Positions 29,396-38,047 of a DNA stretch of 64,000 nucleotides are shown here, piece after piece. Where the stretch lies: positions 914,384-978,383 of the forward strand of contig NZ_LNFY01000001.1 in the NCBI RefSeq assembly GCF_011057685.1. The letters are read 5' to 3'. The position numbers and the translations under genes were made by a program. The stretch's first letter is position 1. The number at the start of each line of letters is the position of its first letter. The stretch comes from Thermotoga sp. Ku-13t (lineage in GTDB: Bacteria; Thermotogota; Thermotogae; Thermotogales; DSM-5069). The notes beneath the pieces were generated by a model that was given only the letters and a program-made list of their open reading frames with translations, ran no database searches and was not told the origin of the DNA.

Positions 29396-30511
29396 CTACA
29401 GAACATCTATACCTTTTTCCCTCGCAATTTCCCTCAACAACTGTGCTTCCTTCGAGGAAAGCTGCTCCGGTATCTTCACGTTGACGGTCACGTAAAGATC
29501 CCCACGCCTGCCCGTCCTCACCGACGGTGCACCCTCTCCCTTGAGTCTGAACACCGTACCGGGCTGTGTACCTGGCGGTATCCTCAACATCGTTGTGCCA
29601 CCGTCGGGTAGATCTATTCGAACCGTGGTCCCAAGGATCGCCTGCAAATAATCTATGCTGATCTCCGTGTATATGTCGTCATCCTGGCGTCTGAACCTCC
29701 TGTCTGGCCTCACGCGTACGACCACGTAAAGATCGCCGTAAGGTCCCCCATCGTAGCCAGCGTTACCGCCACCTTCGACCCTGAGCCTGGTTCCATCCGA
29801 AACACCTGCTGGTATGTTGATCACCGTTCTGACTCTTCGTTTCAGTCTGCCAGTTCCGCCGCACATGTGGCATCTTTCCTTCACGACACGCCCGGTTCCG
29901 CCACAGGTGGGGCACGTTCTGGTGCTCACGAAGACACCGAAGATGCTCCTTCTTTCCTCCCTAAGCACTCCCGTGCCGTGACACCTTGGACATGTCTGAT
30001 AACCACTTCCTGGCTCTGTTCCTTCTCCGTGGCAGTGGTCACAAACTTCGTACCTGTCGTACTCGATCGGTATCTGCTTGCCACTGAGAGACTCAGAAAA
30101 ATCTATTTCGACCGTCACACTGATATCTTCACCCGATCTGCGTCTCCTCGCCCTCTGAGTCTCCTGGGTGGCACCCCGATCACCGAAGAAGATGTCGAAG
30201 ATGTCACGCCCAAAAAAGCTCTCAAAATCTCTGAATATGTCTTCAAAAGAAGTGGTCGAGGTTTGCTGCGCAAATTCGTGTTCTCCTACATAGCCGAATT
30301 TATCGTACATGGCTCGCTTCTGAGGATCACTCAGAACCTCGTAAGCTTCCTGGATCTCCTTGAATTTCTCCTCGGCTTCTTTCTTGTTCTCTGGATGGAG
30401 ATCGGGATGCCATTGTTTTATCAACTTTTTGTAAGCTTTTTTGATATCCTCCTCGGAGGCGTCCCTCGGAACGCCGAGGATCGCGTAGTAATCTTTATAC
30501 TGTCTTGGCAC
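29396..30511 (-). CDS. dnaJ: Chaperone DnaJ
   Basis: Hsp40 co-chaperone that stimulates the DnaK ATPase and holds unfolded proteins. The J domain has the HPD triad in [11 protein letters not shown] linker rich in Phe/Asp ([19 protein letters not shown]) follows. Four zinc-finger repeats [24 protein letters not shown] and CHMCGGTG bind two zincs, and then comes the substrate-binding C-terminal domain. The GTG at 30509-30511 is favoured, as AGAGGTGA lies five bases upstream; the GTG at 30520 is inside that site. It overlaps grpE by 17 bases. dnaK is not in the operon. Confidence 0.96.
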   Translation of the reverse strand: MPRQYKDYYAILGVPRDASEEDIKKAYKKLIKQWHPDLHPENKKEAEEKFKEIQEAYEVLSDPQKRAMYDKFGYVGEHEFAQQTSTTSFEDIFRDFESFFGRDIFDIFFGDRGATQETQRARRRRSGEDISVTVEIDFSESLSGKQIPIEYDRYEVCDHCHGEGTEPGSGYQTCPRCHGTGVLREERRSIFGVFVSTRTCPTCGGTGRVVKERCHMCGGTGRLKRRVRTVINIPAGVSDGTRLRVEGGGNAGYDGGPYGDLYVVVRVRPDRRFRRQDDDIYTEISIDYLQAILGTTVRIDLPDGGTTMLRIPPGTQPGTVFRLKGEGAPSVRTGRRGDLYVTVNVKIPEQLSSKEAQLLREIAREKGIDVL

Positions 30512-31052
30512 CTTCTTCACCTCTCGGCTTCACTGCGACCTTCACCTTCACGGGTTTGAGGACCTTAGAATGGTACTTGTAACCATTTTCAACGACCCCG
30601 ACTATATCGTATTCTTCTTTCTCGTTCGTCTCCACCCTCTCGATTGCTTCGTGTTCGAACGGGTCGAACTTCTGACCGACTTCTATCTTGAAAAAGCCCT
30701 CATCGTTCAAAACCTTCCAGAGTTTCTTATAAACGAGTTTCATTCCCTTGTAGAAATCCTCGTACGACGTTCCGGAATCAACGGCCGCGAACGCTCGCTC
30801 AAAATCGTCGAGTATCGGTATCAACTTGGTGAGCAGATATTCGTTCGCGTTCTTGAGGATCATTTCTCTGTCTCTGAGCGTGTCCCTCTTGAAGTTCTCG
30901 AACTCGGCTTTCAGCTGTTTGAGGTGTCTCATGAGTTCCTCTTTTTCCTTCGTCAGTTTCTCGATCGGATTTTCCTCAACTTTCTTTTCATCGTTTTTCT
31001 CAACCACCTCGTTGTTTTCTATCGCTTCCTTGAGCCTTTCGCTTTCGTTCAT
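30495..31052 (-). CDS. grpE: Nucleotide exchange factor GrpE
   Basis: Exchanges ADP for ATP on DnaK. The 185-residue protein has a long charged N-terminal coiled coil (about residues 5-75, with [19 protein letters not shown]) followed by the compact domain with [12 protein letters not shown], and [16 protein letters not shown] near 130. It overlaps hrcA by 4 bases and dnaJ by 17, a tightly coupled heat-shock operon under CIRCE control. Confidence 0.96.
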   Translation of the reverse strand: MNESERLKEAIENNEVVEKNDEKKVEENPIEKLTKEKEELMRHLKQLKAEFENFKRDTLRDREMILKNANEYLLTKLIPILDDFERAFAAVDSGTSYEDFYKGMKLVYKKLWKVLNDEGFFKIEVGQKFDPFEHEAIERVETNEKEEYDIVGVVENGYKYHSKVLKPVKVKVAVKPRGEEGAKTV

Positions 31053-32071
31053 CTTCCCACCTCCCTTGTTGCCACCGTGAAGTACTCGGTTAACCTGCTC
31101 GTGACGTAAGTCAGAACGTTCATTATCTCCTCGTATTTGACGATCTTGGATGTCACGATGAGCACCTTACCCATTGGTTCGTTCTCCCTGCGATAAGTGT
31201 CCACAAAGATGGAGAACCTCTCCATGCCCTGAAAACCGTGTTCGCTTCCTATGAAGACGGTAGGGACCTCTTGAACTCTGTTCATAAAGGATTTGATGAG
31301 CGCGTCGTCGGAGAGGAACCTTGAAAGCGCCCTGATCTCGTCTATGTTGAACGTTTCGCTGCTCACAAGCACGTCCAGGCCGTACTTTATCATGCTGTTC
31401 CTCAGATCTTCTTTCAAAGAAGTGACGAGTTGCTCGGAAAGATTTATCAGGAACTCATCCCAATCACTTTCGAACACCTCGCTGGAAAGACTATCGATGC
31501 TTTTCCCCCTCAACAGCTGATTCAGAAGGTTTTCGAGCTTCGAGTGATCCACATCGCCGAGACTCCTGAAGGGCATGAATTTCATCAAGCCGAGCTCTGT
31601 GACGATGGAGATCAAATAGTGGTACGAAGTGATGGGTGTCACGATGGCCCTCAGAACCTTCAAGCGTCCCGTATCGGGTTTTTCCAGCACGACCGCTCCT
31701 CTGGTCATTCTCGCCAGCGCGATCGCCGCTCCTTCAAGGATCTTCTCCATATCACCGTAAGTCATGGAATAGCGTACTTCGATCTGCTGAGATCTTTGTG
31801 TGTAATCTTTTGTGAGCTTCAACGTTTCGTCCACGTAAAACCTCAAACCCTTGTCGGTTGGGATCCTACCCGCAGAGGTGTGCGGTTGATAGAGATAACC
31901 TAAATACTCCAGTTTCCTCAAGTCGTTCCTGACGGTCGCAGCGCTGCATGACAAACTGGACACGTTCAGGACGTGTTCAGAACTGATCGGTCTTTTTGTC
32001 AGTATGTATTCCCTCACCACACAGTAGAGGATCTTCCTCTGCCTTTCGTTAACCCTGTTGTTCCTCCTCAT
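31049..32071 (-). CDS. hrcA: Heat-inducible transcription repressor HrcA
   Basis: Represses class-I heat-shock genes by binding the CIRCE operator; its folding depends on GroEL. The 340-residue protein has an N-terminal winged helix (RQRKILYCVVREYILTKRPISS, SAATVRNDLRKLEYLGYLYQPH), TSAGRIPTDKGLRFYVD, and a C-terminal dimer domain with FIGSEHGFQGMERFSIF. The ATG at 32069-32071 directly abuts the CIRCE operator, whose near arm GAGTGATAA also supplies the ribosome-site-like sequence, so the gene is autoregulated. Confidence 0.96.
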   Translation of the reverse strand: MRRNNRVNERQRKILYCVVREYILTKRPISSEHVLNVSSLSCSAATVRNDLRKLEYLGYLYQPHTSAGRIPTDKGLRFYVDETLKLTKDYTQRSQQIEVRYSMTYGDMEKILEGAAIALARMTRGAVVLEKPDTGRLKVLRAIVTPITSYHYLISIVTELGLMKFMPFRSLGDVDHSKLENLLNQLLRGKSIDSLSSEVFESDWDEFLINLSEQLVTSLKEDLRNSMIKYGLDVLVSSETFNIDEIRALSRFLSDDALIKSFMNRVQEVPTVFIGSEHGFQGMERFSIFVDTYRRENEPMGKVLIVTSKIVKYEEIMNVLTYVTSRLTEYFTVATREVGR

Positions 32072-32072
32072 A

Positions 32073-32099
32073 TTATCACTCTCATTGCTCGAGTGCTAA
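32073..32099. promoter_or_regulatory. CIRCE operator (HrcA binding site)
   Basis: TTATCACTC (32073-32081), nine-base spacer, GAGTGCTAA (32091-32099). The consensus is TTAGCACTC-N9-GAGTGCTAA, so there is a single mismatch in the left arm. It lies between the hrcA -10 box and start codon, one base from the ATG. Confidence 0.96.
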
Positions 32100-32103
32100 T
32101 TTC

Positions 32104-32132
32104 AGCATAGCACATTCTTCCGTCCTTGTCAA
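32104..32132 (-). promoter_or_regulatory. hrcA operon promoter
   Basis: Minus strand: perfect -35 TTGACA (32132-32127), 17-base spacer, -10 TATGCT (32109-32104). The CIRCE operator starts just downstream and would cover the transcription start. Confidence 0.88.
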
Positions 32133-32154
32133 GTGAAGCCGGTCATACTACAAT
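32126..32154 (+). promoter_or_regulatory. murE operon promoter
   Basis: Plus strand: -35 TTGTCA (32126-32131), 17-base spacer, -10 TACAAT (32149-32154). The -35 hexamer occupies almost the same bases as the divergent hrcA -35, so the two promoters cannot be occupied together. Confidence 0.8.
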
Positions 32155-32174
32155 ATCAAAGTAGAGGTGATAAG

Positions 32175-33656
32175 ATGCGTGTTGAAGAAGTGGTCGAAGC
32201 ATTGAGACCCATACTCATCGAAGCCAGACTCAACGGTAACTTCGGTGAAAACATTGTGGACGTGGTCAACAACTCCAGTCGGGTCAAACCAGGTTGTCTG
32301 TTCGTGTGTCACAAGGGCAAAAGGTTTGACTCACACGAGATAGCACAGGAAATTTACAACAAAGGCGCCCGCGTTCTGGTCTCGGATCGACCTTTGAATG
32401 CAAACATCCCGCACGTGATCGTCAGCGACACACGACTCGCAGAAGCGATCTTGGCGGATGTTTTTTACACGAGGCCTTACGGAAAACTTCTTGTCGTGGG
32501 CGTCACGGGTACCAACGGAAAGACCACGAGCGTTCATCTTTTCCATCATGTGCTTCAAAGCTTTTCAAGCGCCGGGAGCCTACTCGGAACGGTGTATTAC
32601 GAGATCCTAGGAGAACCAAGGTTCCACCACGATAACACGACCCCGAACGCTTTGGAGATACTCAGGGCGATGAGAAAAACTGTGGATCTGGGCGGTTCAC
32701 ATTTCGTGATGGAAGTCTCGTCGCACGCGCTCGCTCTGAAACGCGTCGAAACGGTGAGGTTCGACATAGCCGCTTTGACGAACATAACGAGGGATCATCT
32801 GGATTTTCACCAGACGTTCGAGGAGTACACGCAGACAAAGTTACACATCTTCGATCTTCTGAAAGAGAATGGAATCGCGCTGATCAGCGACGAGTACGCA
32901 CACCTTTTGAACAGAAAGGTGCGAAAAATCGTCTACGGCATCGCCAGACACAGCCAGTATCGAATTGAAAACATAGAGATCAGCAGGCACGGGACGAAGT
33001 TCGAAGTGGACTGCCCTGCTGGTAGGTACAGACTGTGGTTTAGAACGCCTGGTTATCACAACGCTTACAACGCCACGCTGGTGTTTGCAGGTCTGGTGGA
33101 ACTGGGTTACGATCCAAACGACGTTGCGGGTTCCATAGCCACGTTCCCGGGTGTCGATGGCCGGTTCCAGTTCATCCCGGAAGCCAGTCTCCTCGGCATA
33201 GATGTGGTTGTTGACTTTGCGCACAGCCCAGATGCCCTCGAAAAAACCCTGATCACGGCCAAGCACCTCACCACTGGCAGAATAATCACGGTCTTCGGTG
33301 CCGGTGGTCAGGCGGACAGAGGAAAAAGGCCCATGATGGCACAGGTGGTGTGTCGATATTCGGACGTGTCAATCATAACCACAGACGATCCCCGCGGAGA
33401 AGATCCTTTAGAAATACTCGCCGAAGTGGAGCGTGGCGTTCCGCCAGGAGCGGCCTACCTCGTGATTCCAGACAGACGTGAGGCCATCGAAACTGCCATC
33501 ACACTGGCGAACCGGGGTGATATGGTCATAGTTGCAGGAAGAGGGCACGAAGAGTACCAGATTTTCTCTGATGAGAGAAGAATTCCTTTCAAAGATGCTG
33601 ACGTGATCAAACAGATAATCTTTCAAGAATATCAGAGGGAAAAAAGGCATGTTTGA
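32175..33656 (+). CDS. murE: UDP-N-acetylmuramoyl-tripeptide synthetase MurE
   Basis: Adds the third amino acid to the peptidoglycan precursor UDP-MurNAc-L-Ala-D-Glu. The 493-residue ligase has the ATP loop GVTGTNGKTTSVHLF, TTPNALEI, VMEVSSHALALKRVE and the amino-acid-selecting motif DDPRGEDP in place of the diaminopimelate motif DNPR. From T. maritima MurE, which I recall uses lysine, DDPR suggests lysine instead of diaminopimelate. The ATG at 32175 has AGAGGTGAT upstream; the ATG at 32133 lies in the promoter and is rejected. murF overlaps its end by 8 bases. Confidence 0.95.
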   Translation: MRVEEVVEALRPILIEARLNGNFGENIVDVVNNSSRVKPGCLFVCHKGKRFDSHEIAQEIYNKGARVLVSDRPLNANIPHVIVSDTRLAEAILADVFYTRPYGKLLVVGVTGTNGKTTSVHLFHHVLQSFSSAGSLLGTVYYEILGEPRFHHDNTTPNALEILRAMRKTVDLGGSHFVMEVSSHALALKRVETVRFDIAALTNITRDHLDFHQTFEEYTQTKLHIFDLLKENGIALISDEYAHLLNRKVRKIVYGIARHSQYRIENIEISRHGTKFEVDCPAGRYRLWFRTPGYHNAYNATLVFAGLVELGYDPNDVAGSIATFPGVDGRFQFIPEASLLGIDVVVDFAHSPDALEKTLITAKHLTTGRIITVFGAGGQADRGKRPMMAQVVCRYSDVSIITTDDPRGEDPLEILAEVERGVPPGAAYLVIPDRREAIETAITLANRGDMVIVAGRGHEEYQIFSDERRIPFKDADVIKQIIFQEYQREKRHV

Positions 33657-34914
33657 GAATGCGAAGTTCGTCATAGATTCCAGACAAGCCTTTGAAGGAT
33701 GTATTTTTGTAGCTCTCAAAGGCGAAAGAACGGATGGACATTATTACGTGCGCGAAGCTCTCGAAAGAGGTGCAGCCCTCGCGGTGGTCGAACGGATTGT
33801 GGACGTTCCGAAAGAGAAGCTGTACTTCGTCGAGGACACAAGACTCTTCCTTCAGAAGCTGGCCGCACAGAAAATCGTCAGATACGATCCAAAAATTGTC
33901 GGTATAACTGGTTCTAACGGAAAAACCACTGTGAAGGAAATGATCCACCGCTGCCTGGGGGAAGAGATCGCCTTCAGAAATCCCGGAAATCTCAACACGG
34001 AGATCGGATTGCCTTTATCGATACTGAACGACTATCGTGGACAGCCTTACATGATCCTGGAAATGGCGATGAACAAACCTGGTGACATAACCACGCTGTG
34101 TCGCATAGCACAGCCCCACGTTTCGATCCTCCTCAACGTTGGCACTGCACACAGGGGCGTCGCGGGTGGGGACGAACAGATTCTGAAGGGCAAACTTGAG
34201 ATAGTAGAAAACATGAGAGAAAACGGTATCGCCATCCTGCACAACGATCCAAGGATCCTTCAGAGAGTCAGGAGAAGAGATTTCGTCACTTTCGGTTTCC
34301 AATCGGGGGATTACCGTCTCACCTCCTACGTTTACGAAGGGCCCTCCACGCGGGCGTGGTACGAAACTCCGAAAGGCGTCCATCAGTTACGTTTTTCGAC
34401 GATTCTCAACGTGGGACAGCTGGTGAACGTTGCGGCAGTCCTGGCCGTCTTCAGTGTTCTGAATCTTCAGGTGGATCTCACGAAGCTGGAGAGCTTCGTT
34501 CCCGTCAGTGGAAGGTTCAGAGTTCTACTGATAGATGAGGTGTACGTGGTTGACGACACCTACAACGCGAGTCTGGAATCTTTTAAGGTGGCAGTTGAGA
34601 CGCTGAAAAAGCTTGGCGAGAGGACCTACGCGGTGGTCGGATCGATAAAGGAGCAGGGCATCTATTCTCAGGAAACGCACAGACAACTTGGAAAGATCCT
34701 CGAACAGCTCGACGGAGTCTTCGTCTACAATGCCGATCACGAGATCGATTCGATGGAATGCTCCAAGATACTGTTGAAGAGTGACGAACCCGAGGTAATA
34801 GTAACGAAACTGAAGAGCATGTTGAGAATGAAAGATGCCGTGCTGTTCAAAGCCTCACGCGCGGTGGGTATGGAGAAGGTACTCAATCTTTTTCTGGGAG
34901 GAAAAGCTGAATGA
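33649..34914 (+). CDS. murF: UDP-N-acetylmuramoyl-tripeptide:D-Ala-D-Ala ligase MurF
   Basis: Adds D-Ala-D-Ala to complete the cytoplasmic pentapeptide precursor. The 421-residue Mur ligase has an N-terminal UDP-binding domain (IDSRQAFEGCIFVALKGERTDGH), the ATP loop GITGSNGKTTVKEMI, RNPGNLNTEIGLPLS, MAMNKPGDI and VVDDTYNASLESF. The start has no strong ribosome site and overlaps murE by 8 bases, so translation is probably coupled. mraY overlaps its stop by 4 bases. Confidence 0.96.
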   Translation: MFENAKFVIDSRQAFEGCIFVALKGERTDGHYYVREALERGAALAVVERIVDVPKEKLYFVEDTRLFLQKLAAQKIVRYDPKIVGITGSNGKTTVKEMIHRCLGEEIAFRNPGNLNTEIGLPLSILNDYRGQPYMILEMAMNKPGDITTLCRIAQPHVSILLNVGTAHRGVAGGDEQILKGKLEIVENMRENGIAILHNDPRILQRVRRRDFVTFGFQSGDYRLTSYVYEGPSTRAWYETPKGVHQLRFSTILNVGQLVNVAAVLAVFSVLNLQVDLTKLESFVPVSGRFRVLLIDEVYVVDDTYNASLESFKVAVETLKKLGERTYAVVGSIKEQGIYSQETHRQLGKILEQLDGVFVYNADHEIDSMECSKILLKSDEPEVIVTKLKSMLRMKDAVLFKASRAVGMEKVLNLFLGGKAE

Positions 34915-35813
34915 AGTACTTCGTTTTAACCTTCCTTCCTTGCGTGCTCCTGTATCCATTCCTCATAAAGCTGTTCAGAAAGTACCACATCGGTCAGTTC
35001 ATTCGGGAAGAAGGTCCAGACCTTCATGGGTACAAAACCGGCACACCCACGATGGGCGGAATCTTATTTGCTTTTTTTGGAGCCCTATCGTGCTTCGTAT
35101 TTGGATACACGATAGACGCCCTGGCGATCGCCCTGTTCGCTTTCATCGGATTCCTGGACGATCTTTTGAGCGTTCTCAGAAAAAAATCTCTCGGTTTGAG
35201 AGCGTGGCAGAAACTTTCGTTACAGTTGCTGTTCGCATCGATCCTCGTGTTCTTGATCAAACCCGATACCAAGCTGCAGATTCCTTTCACACATGGGGAA
35301 CTGGACCTCGGCAAATTCTACTGGGTCTTTGCGGTACTTTTGATAGCAGGATTGAGCAACGCGTCGAACCTGACCGACGGCCTGGACGGACTCGCAGCCA
35401 GCGTGTTTCTGACGGGCGCGATACCGTACTGGTTTTTGCTCGGAAAGAGCGCAGATTCGCTCATCTTGCTCTCATTGTGTCTGATGGCCTTCCTGTTTTA
35501 CAACATCAAACCCGCGAAGATCTTCATGGGTGATACAGGTTCGCTCGTGCTCGGTGCGCTGATGGGGACCGTCGCGGTGAGAACGTCCACAGAGCTTCTG
35601 GCCTTACTCTTCACGAGCGTGTTCATCGTTGAGACGTTGAGCGTCATGATTCAGGTGAGCAGTTACAAGCTGTTCAAGAGAAGGGTTTTCAAAATGTCTC
35701 CGATACATCATCATTTCGAGTTGCTCGGCTGGAAAGAGGAAAGGATCGTTCAAGTTTTTTCATTGACCAATCTCCTCGTCTCCATGCTGGCGGTCCTTGG
35801 GGAGATTTCATGA
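34911..35813 (+). CDS. mraY: Phospho-N-acetylmuramoyl-pentapeptide transferase MraY
   Basis: Integral membrane enzyme that moves phospho-MurNAc-pentapeptide to undecaprenyl phosphate, making lipid I. The 300-residue protein has about ten membrane segments, with the family motifs KTGTPTMGGILF, FIGFLDDLL (aspartate pair), SNASNLTDGLDGLAA, FMGDTGSLVLGALMG and the histidine-rich MSPIHHHFE loop. It is shorter than the 360-residue E. coli enzyme but all motifs are present. It overlaps both neighbours with ATGA junctions. Confidence 0.96.
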   Translation: MKYFVLTFLPCVLLYPFLIKLFRKYHIGQFIREEGPDLHGYKTGTPTMGGILFAFFGALSCFVFGYTIDALAIALFAFIGFLDDLLSVLRKKSLGLRAWQKLSLQLLFASILVFLIKPDTKLQIPFTHGELDLGKFYWVFAVLLIAGLSNASNLTDGLDGLAASVFLTGAIPYWFLLGKSADSLILLSLCLMAFLFYNIKPAKIFMGDTGSLVLGALMGTVAVRTSTELLALLFTSVFIVETLSVMIQVSSYKLFKRRVFKMSPIHHHFELLGWKEERIVQVFSLTNLLVSMLAVLGEIS

Positions 35814-36811
35814 AGAAGATTTCCCTGTCCTTTCTCTTGCTTGTCTGTTCACTCTTCGCTCACCAGATCACATCGATCGGAATTGGTTACGGATACACCA
35901 AGATGACACTCAACGAAGGAATCGTGTGCCTGGTCAGACCGAAACCCGCGTCGGTCCTGGTTCTCACCGACACGGGACAGTTCATTTCTGAGATATCTTC
36001 AGGGCTTTCTTATCCGGCGTGGGCCATCCACCACGCTGGCAACGTTTTCGTGAGTGACTATCACAGATCGAGCGTTGCCATATACACGATCTTCGGAAAG
36101 TTCGTCAAGCGTATCCAGGTGGGAAACTATCCTACGGTGCTGAAGATCTTGGGCGGGAAGCTTTACGCACTGTGCTCGAGAGAACCTGCCATTTACAGAA
36201 TCGATCTTCAAAGATTCGACATCGAGCAGAAGTTCACCTTCGATTCTCCAACGCTGTATTTCGAACCAACCCAAGAAGGAGTGATTTACCTCCATTACTA
36301 CGCGAACGACAAGACGATCGAAATACTGGGTTCGCAGAGGAAGATCATGACGATTAGAGATTTCAGAACCCCGGTTAAGCTTCTCCAGAAAGGCGGGCGA
36401 GCCTACCTTCTGGGTTACATGGATGGCAAGCTCGCCTGCCTGGATTCTTCCTGGAGAATCGTCTGGCAGCAGAACCTGGACGATCTCGCCAGGGACGTGC
36501 TCTTCATGAACGACGTTCTGGTGGTCAGTAGCCTGGTCCAACCCAGACTGTCTGTCGTTGACCTTTCCGGAAACGTTGTGAAGTATTTACCTTTACCACA
36601 TCCTGTCCACCGGCTGGAACAGATCAAAGGATTCATCGCCGCACTGAACCACGTGCCCGGAGAAGTTTACCTGATCGATCCGAAGACGGGAGAATTCGAC
36701 ACCATCGAAGTTGGTGATTACGCCGTTGAGATGTGCAAAACGGTTGATGAGAGATTGATCGTCCTCTGCTCCGATTCGGGCCAGCTGTTTTTGATCACGC
36801 CTTCGCTTTGA
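35810..36811 (+). CDS. Exported protein of unknown function, possible beta-propeller
   Basis: A 333-residue protein with a signal peptide (MKKISLSFLLLVCSLFAHQ). The rest is rich in short beta strands with repeated patterns such as ASVLVLTDTGQFI, SSVAIYTIFGKFVKRI, KLACLDSSWRIVW and PRLSVVDLSGNVV, spaced roughly 40-45 residues, which suggests a six- or seven-bladed propeller. It is coupled to mraY by an ATGA overlap and ends the mur cluster. Its last 17 bases overlap the end of acpP on the other strand. An envelope role is likely from location only. Confidence 0.75.
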   Translation: MKKISLSFLLLVCSLFAHQITSIGIGYGYTKMTLNEGIVCLVRPKPASVLVLTDTGQFISEISSGLSYPAWAIHHAGNVFVSDYHRSSVAIYTIFGKFVKRIQVGNYPTVLKILGGKLYALCSREPAIYRIDLQRFDIEQKFTFDSPTLYFEPTQEGVIYLHYYANDKTIEILGSQRKIMTIRDFRTPVKLLQKGGRAYLLGYMDGKLACLDSSWRIVWQQNLDDLARDVLFMNDVLVVSSLVQPRLSVVDLSGNVVKYLPLPHPVHRLEQIKGFIAALNHVPGEVYLIDPKTGEFDTIEVGDYAVEMCKTVDERLIVLCSDSGQLFLITPSL

Positions 36812-37037
36812 CGATGTAATCGACAACTTCCTTCACCGTTGAAATCTTCTGAAGCTGATCGTCCGCGATTTTCACTCCGAACTCTTCCTCGAACGCCATC
36901 ACAAGGTCAACCAGATCGAGCGAATCCGCACCGAGGTCTTTCACGATGTTGCTTTCTTCGTTGATCTGGTCCTTCTTGATCCCGAGCTTGTCCGAGAGTA
37001 TCGTGGCAACCTTTTCGAAAACCTCAGCACGATTCAT
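36795..37037 (-). CDS. acpP: Acyl carrier protein
   Basis: Carries growing acyl chains on a phosphopantetheine arm in fatty-acid synthesis. The 80-residue acidic protein has the modification site DLGADSLDLVDLVMAFEEEF with Ser39. The ATG at 37035-37037 is chosen because GGGAGG lies nine bases upstream and gives the normal ACP length. It has its own strong promoter. The 3' ends of acpP and the convergent exported-protein gene overlap by 17 bases. Confidence 0.97.
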   Translation of the reverse strand: MNRAEVFEKVATILSDKLGIKKDQINEESNIVKDLGADSLDLVDLVMAFEEEFGVKIADDQLQKISTVKEVVDYIVKAKA

Positions 37038-37071
37038 CTTTTCAACCTCCCGCTGTAGTTGATCTGCTGAG

Positions 37072-37100
37072 ATTATAGATTGGAAGAGAGTTTGCGTCAA
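37072..37100 (-). promoter_or_regulatory. acpP promoter
   Basis: Minus strand: -35 TTGACG (37100-37095), 17-base spacer, consensus -10 TATAAT (37077-37072). It is the closest match to a housekeeping sigma promoter in the window, fitting a highly expressed gene. Confidence 0.88.
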
Positions 37101-37213
37101 ATGAAGTGTTTTCTTCCTTTGTGTTTTTCAAATCAAACATATCTCCCTACTGAGTGCTCAACTTTTCAGTAAATTTAAGCATGCAAGAAGTTGAAAAGCC
37201 GGCAGGATCAGCT

Positions 37214-38002
37214 TCACAAAAGTGCGCTTTCAATCATCTGGCGCAGCTTCAGGGCATCTCTGACGGCGTTGCCACGATAACAGTTGTTGAAGAAAACGAA
37301 GGTGTCCATCGCGTGATTCGAGAGATGCAGGATGTCTGCGGCAAAAACCTCGAGTTCTTCATCGCTGTACTTGTAGTTGTAGCGTTCTCCCTCGGGTGCG
37401 TTGAACCAGTCTCTGTTTCTGCCGTGCAATCTGAAGTAACACATGTTGCTCGTCAACCTTGGTACGTAAGGAAACAGTTCACGCAGGTTCGGTTCATCAA
37501 CTATGACAAACGTGAAACCGCAGGATTTGAGAAGTTCGTAGGTAGTTTCGTTATTCCAGGAAGCGTGCCTGAACTCCACGGCGATGGGCAGATCTATCTT
37601 CTCCTGGAGCAACTGCAGGTATTGCCTGTTAGCAGGAGTGTCTCTGAAGGAGTATGGAAACTGTGCGAGTAGGATCTTGAGCCTTCCTTCTTCCGCCATG
37701 GGCGCCAAAGCTTCGAGGGTTTTCTTCACATCTTCCTCCGGGAAAAGGTTGGATTTCCAGGCTTCGTGTGTCACCGATGCGGGAAGTTTTACACTGAAAA
37801 CGAAATCGCTCGGCGTTTTTCTGAGCATCGAAACGATTGTCCTGTAACTTGGCAGAGCGTAGTAGGTGAAGTTGAGTTCGACCGCCTTGAACTTCCAAAC
37901 GGCAGCGTAGTACTTCAACATGTCCGATTTGCTTATGCCTTCAGGATAGACTTCCCCTATCCAGTCATTGAAAGAATAACCACTCGTACCAATGTAGATC
38001 AA
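37214..38002 (-). CDS. DUF72 (YecE-like) family protein
   Basis: A 262-residue TIM-barrel-like protein of the DUF72 family, starting IYIGTSGYSFNDWIGEVYPEG, with VELNFTYYALPS, FVFSVKLPASVTHE, AVEFRHASW and YFRLHGRNRDWF. The biochemical role of the family is not settled. The TTG at 38000-38002 is chosen because GAGGGG lies seven bases upstream; the TTG at 38017 would place the ribosome site inside the gene. It is divergent from nfo with about 45 bases between them. Confidence 0.88.
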   Translation of the reverse strand: MIYIGTSGYSFNDWIGEVYPEGISKSDMLKYYAAVWKFKAVELNFTYYALPSYRTIVSMLRKTPSDFVFSVKLPASVTHEAWKSNLFPEEDVKKTLEALAPMAEEGRLKILLAQFPYSFRDTPANRQYLQLLQEKIDLPIAVEFRHASWNNETTYELLKSCGFTFVIVDEPNLRELFPYVPRLTSNMCYFRLHGRNRDWFNAPEGERYNYKYSDEELEVFAADILHLSNHAMDTFVFFNNCYRGNAVRDALKLRQMIESALL

Positions 38003-38047
38003 CGCGAATCCCCTCAACTATGCTATCATTTGTTACAGGTGATAGAA

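Noticed and set aside
37766..38047. N-terminal extension of nfo into the DUF72 gene
   Set aside because: The family start at 38048 has a good ribosome site; the extension is the complement of DUF72 coding sequence.
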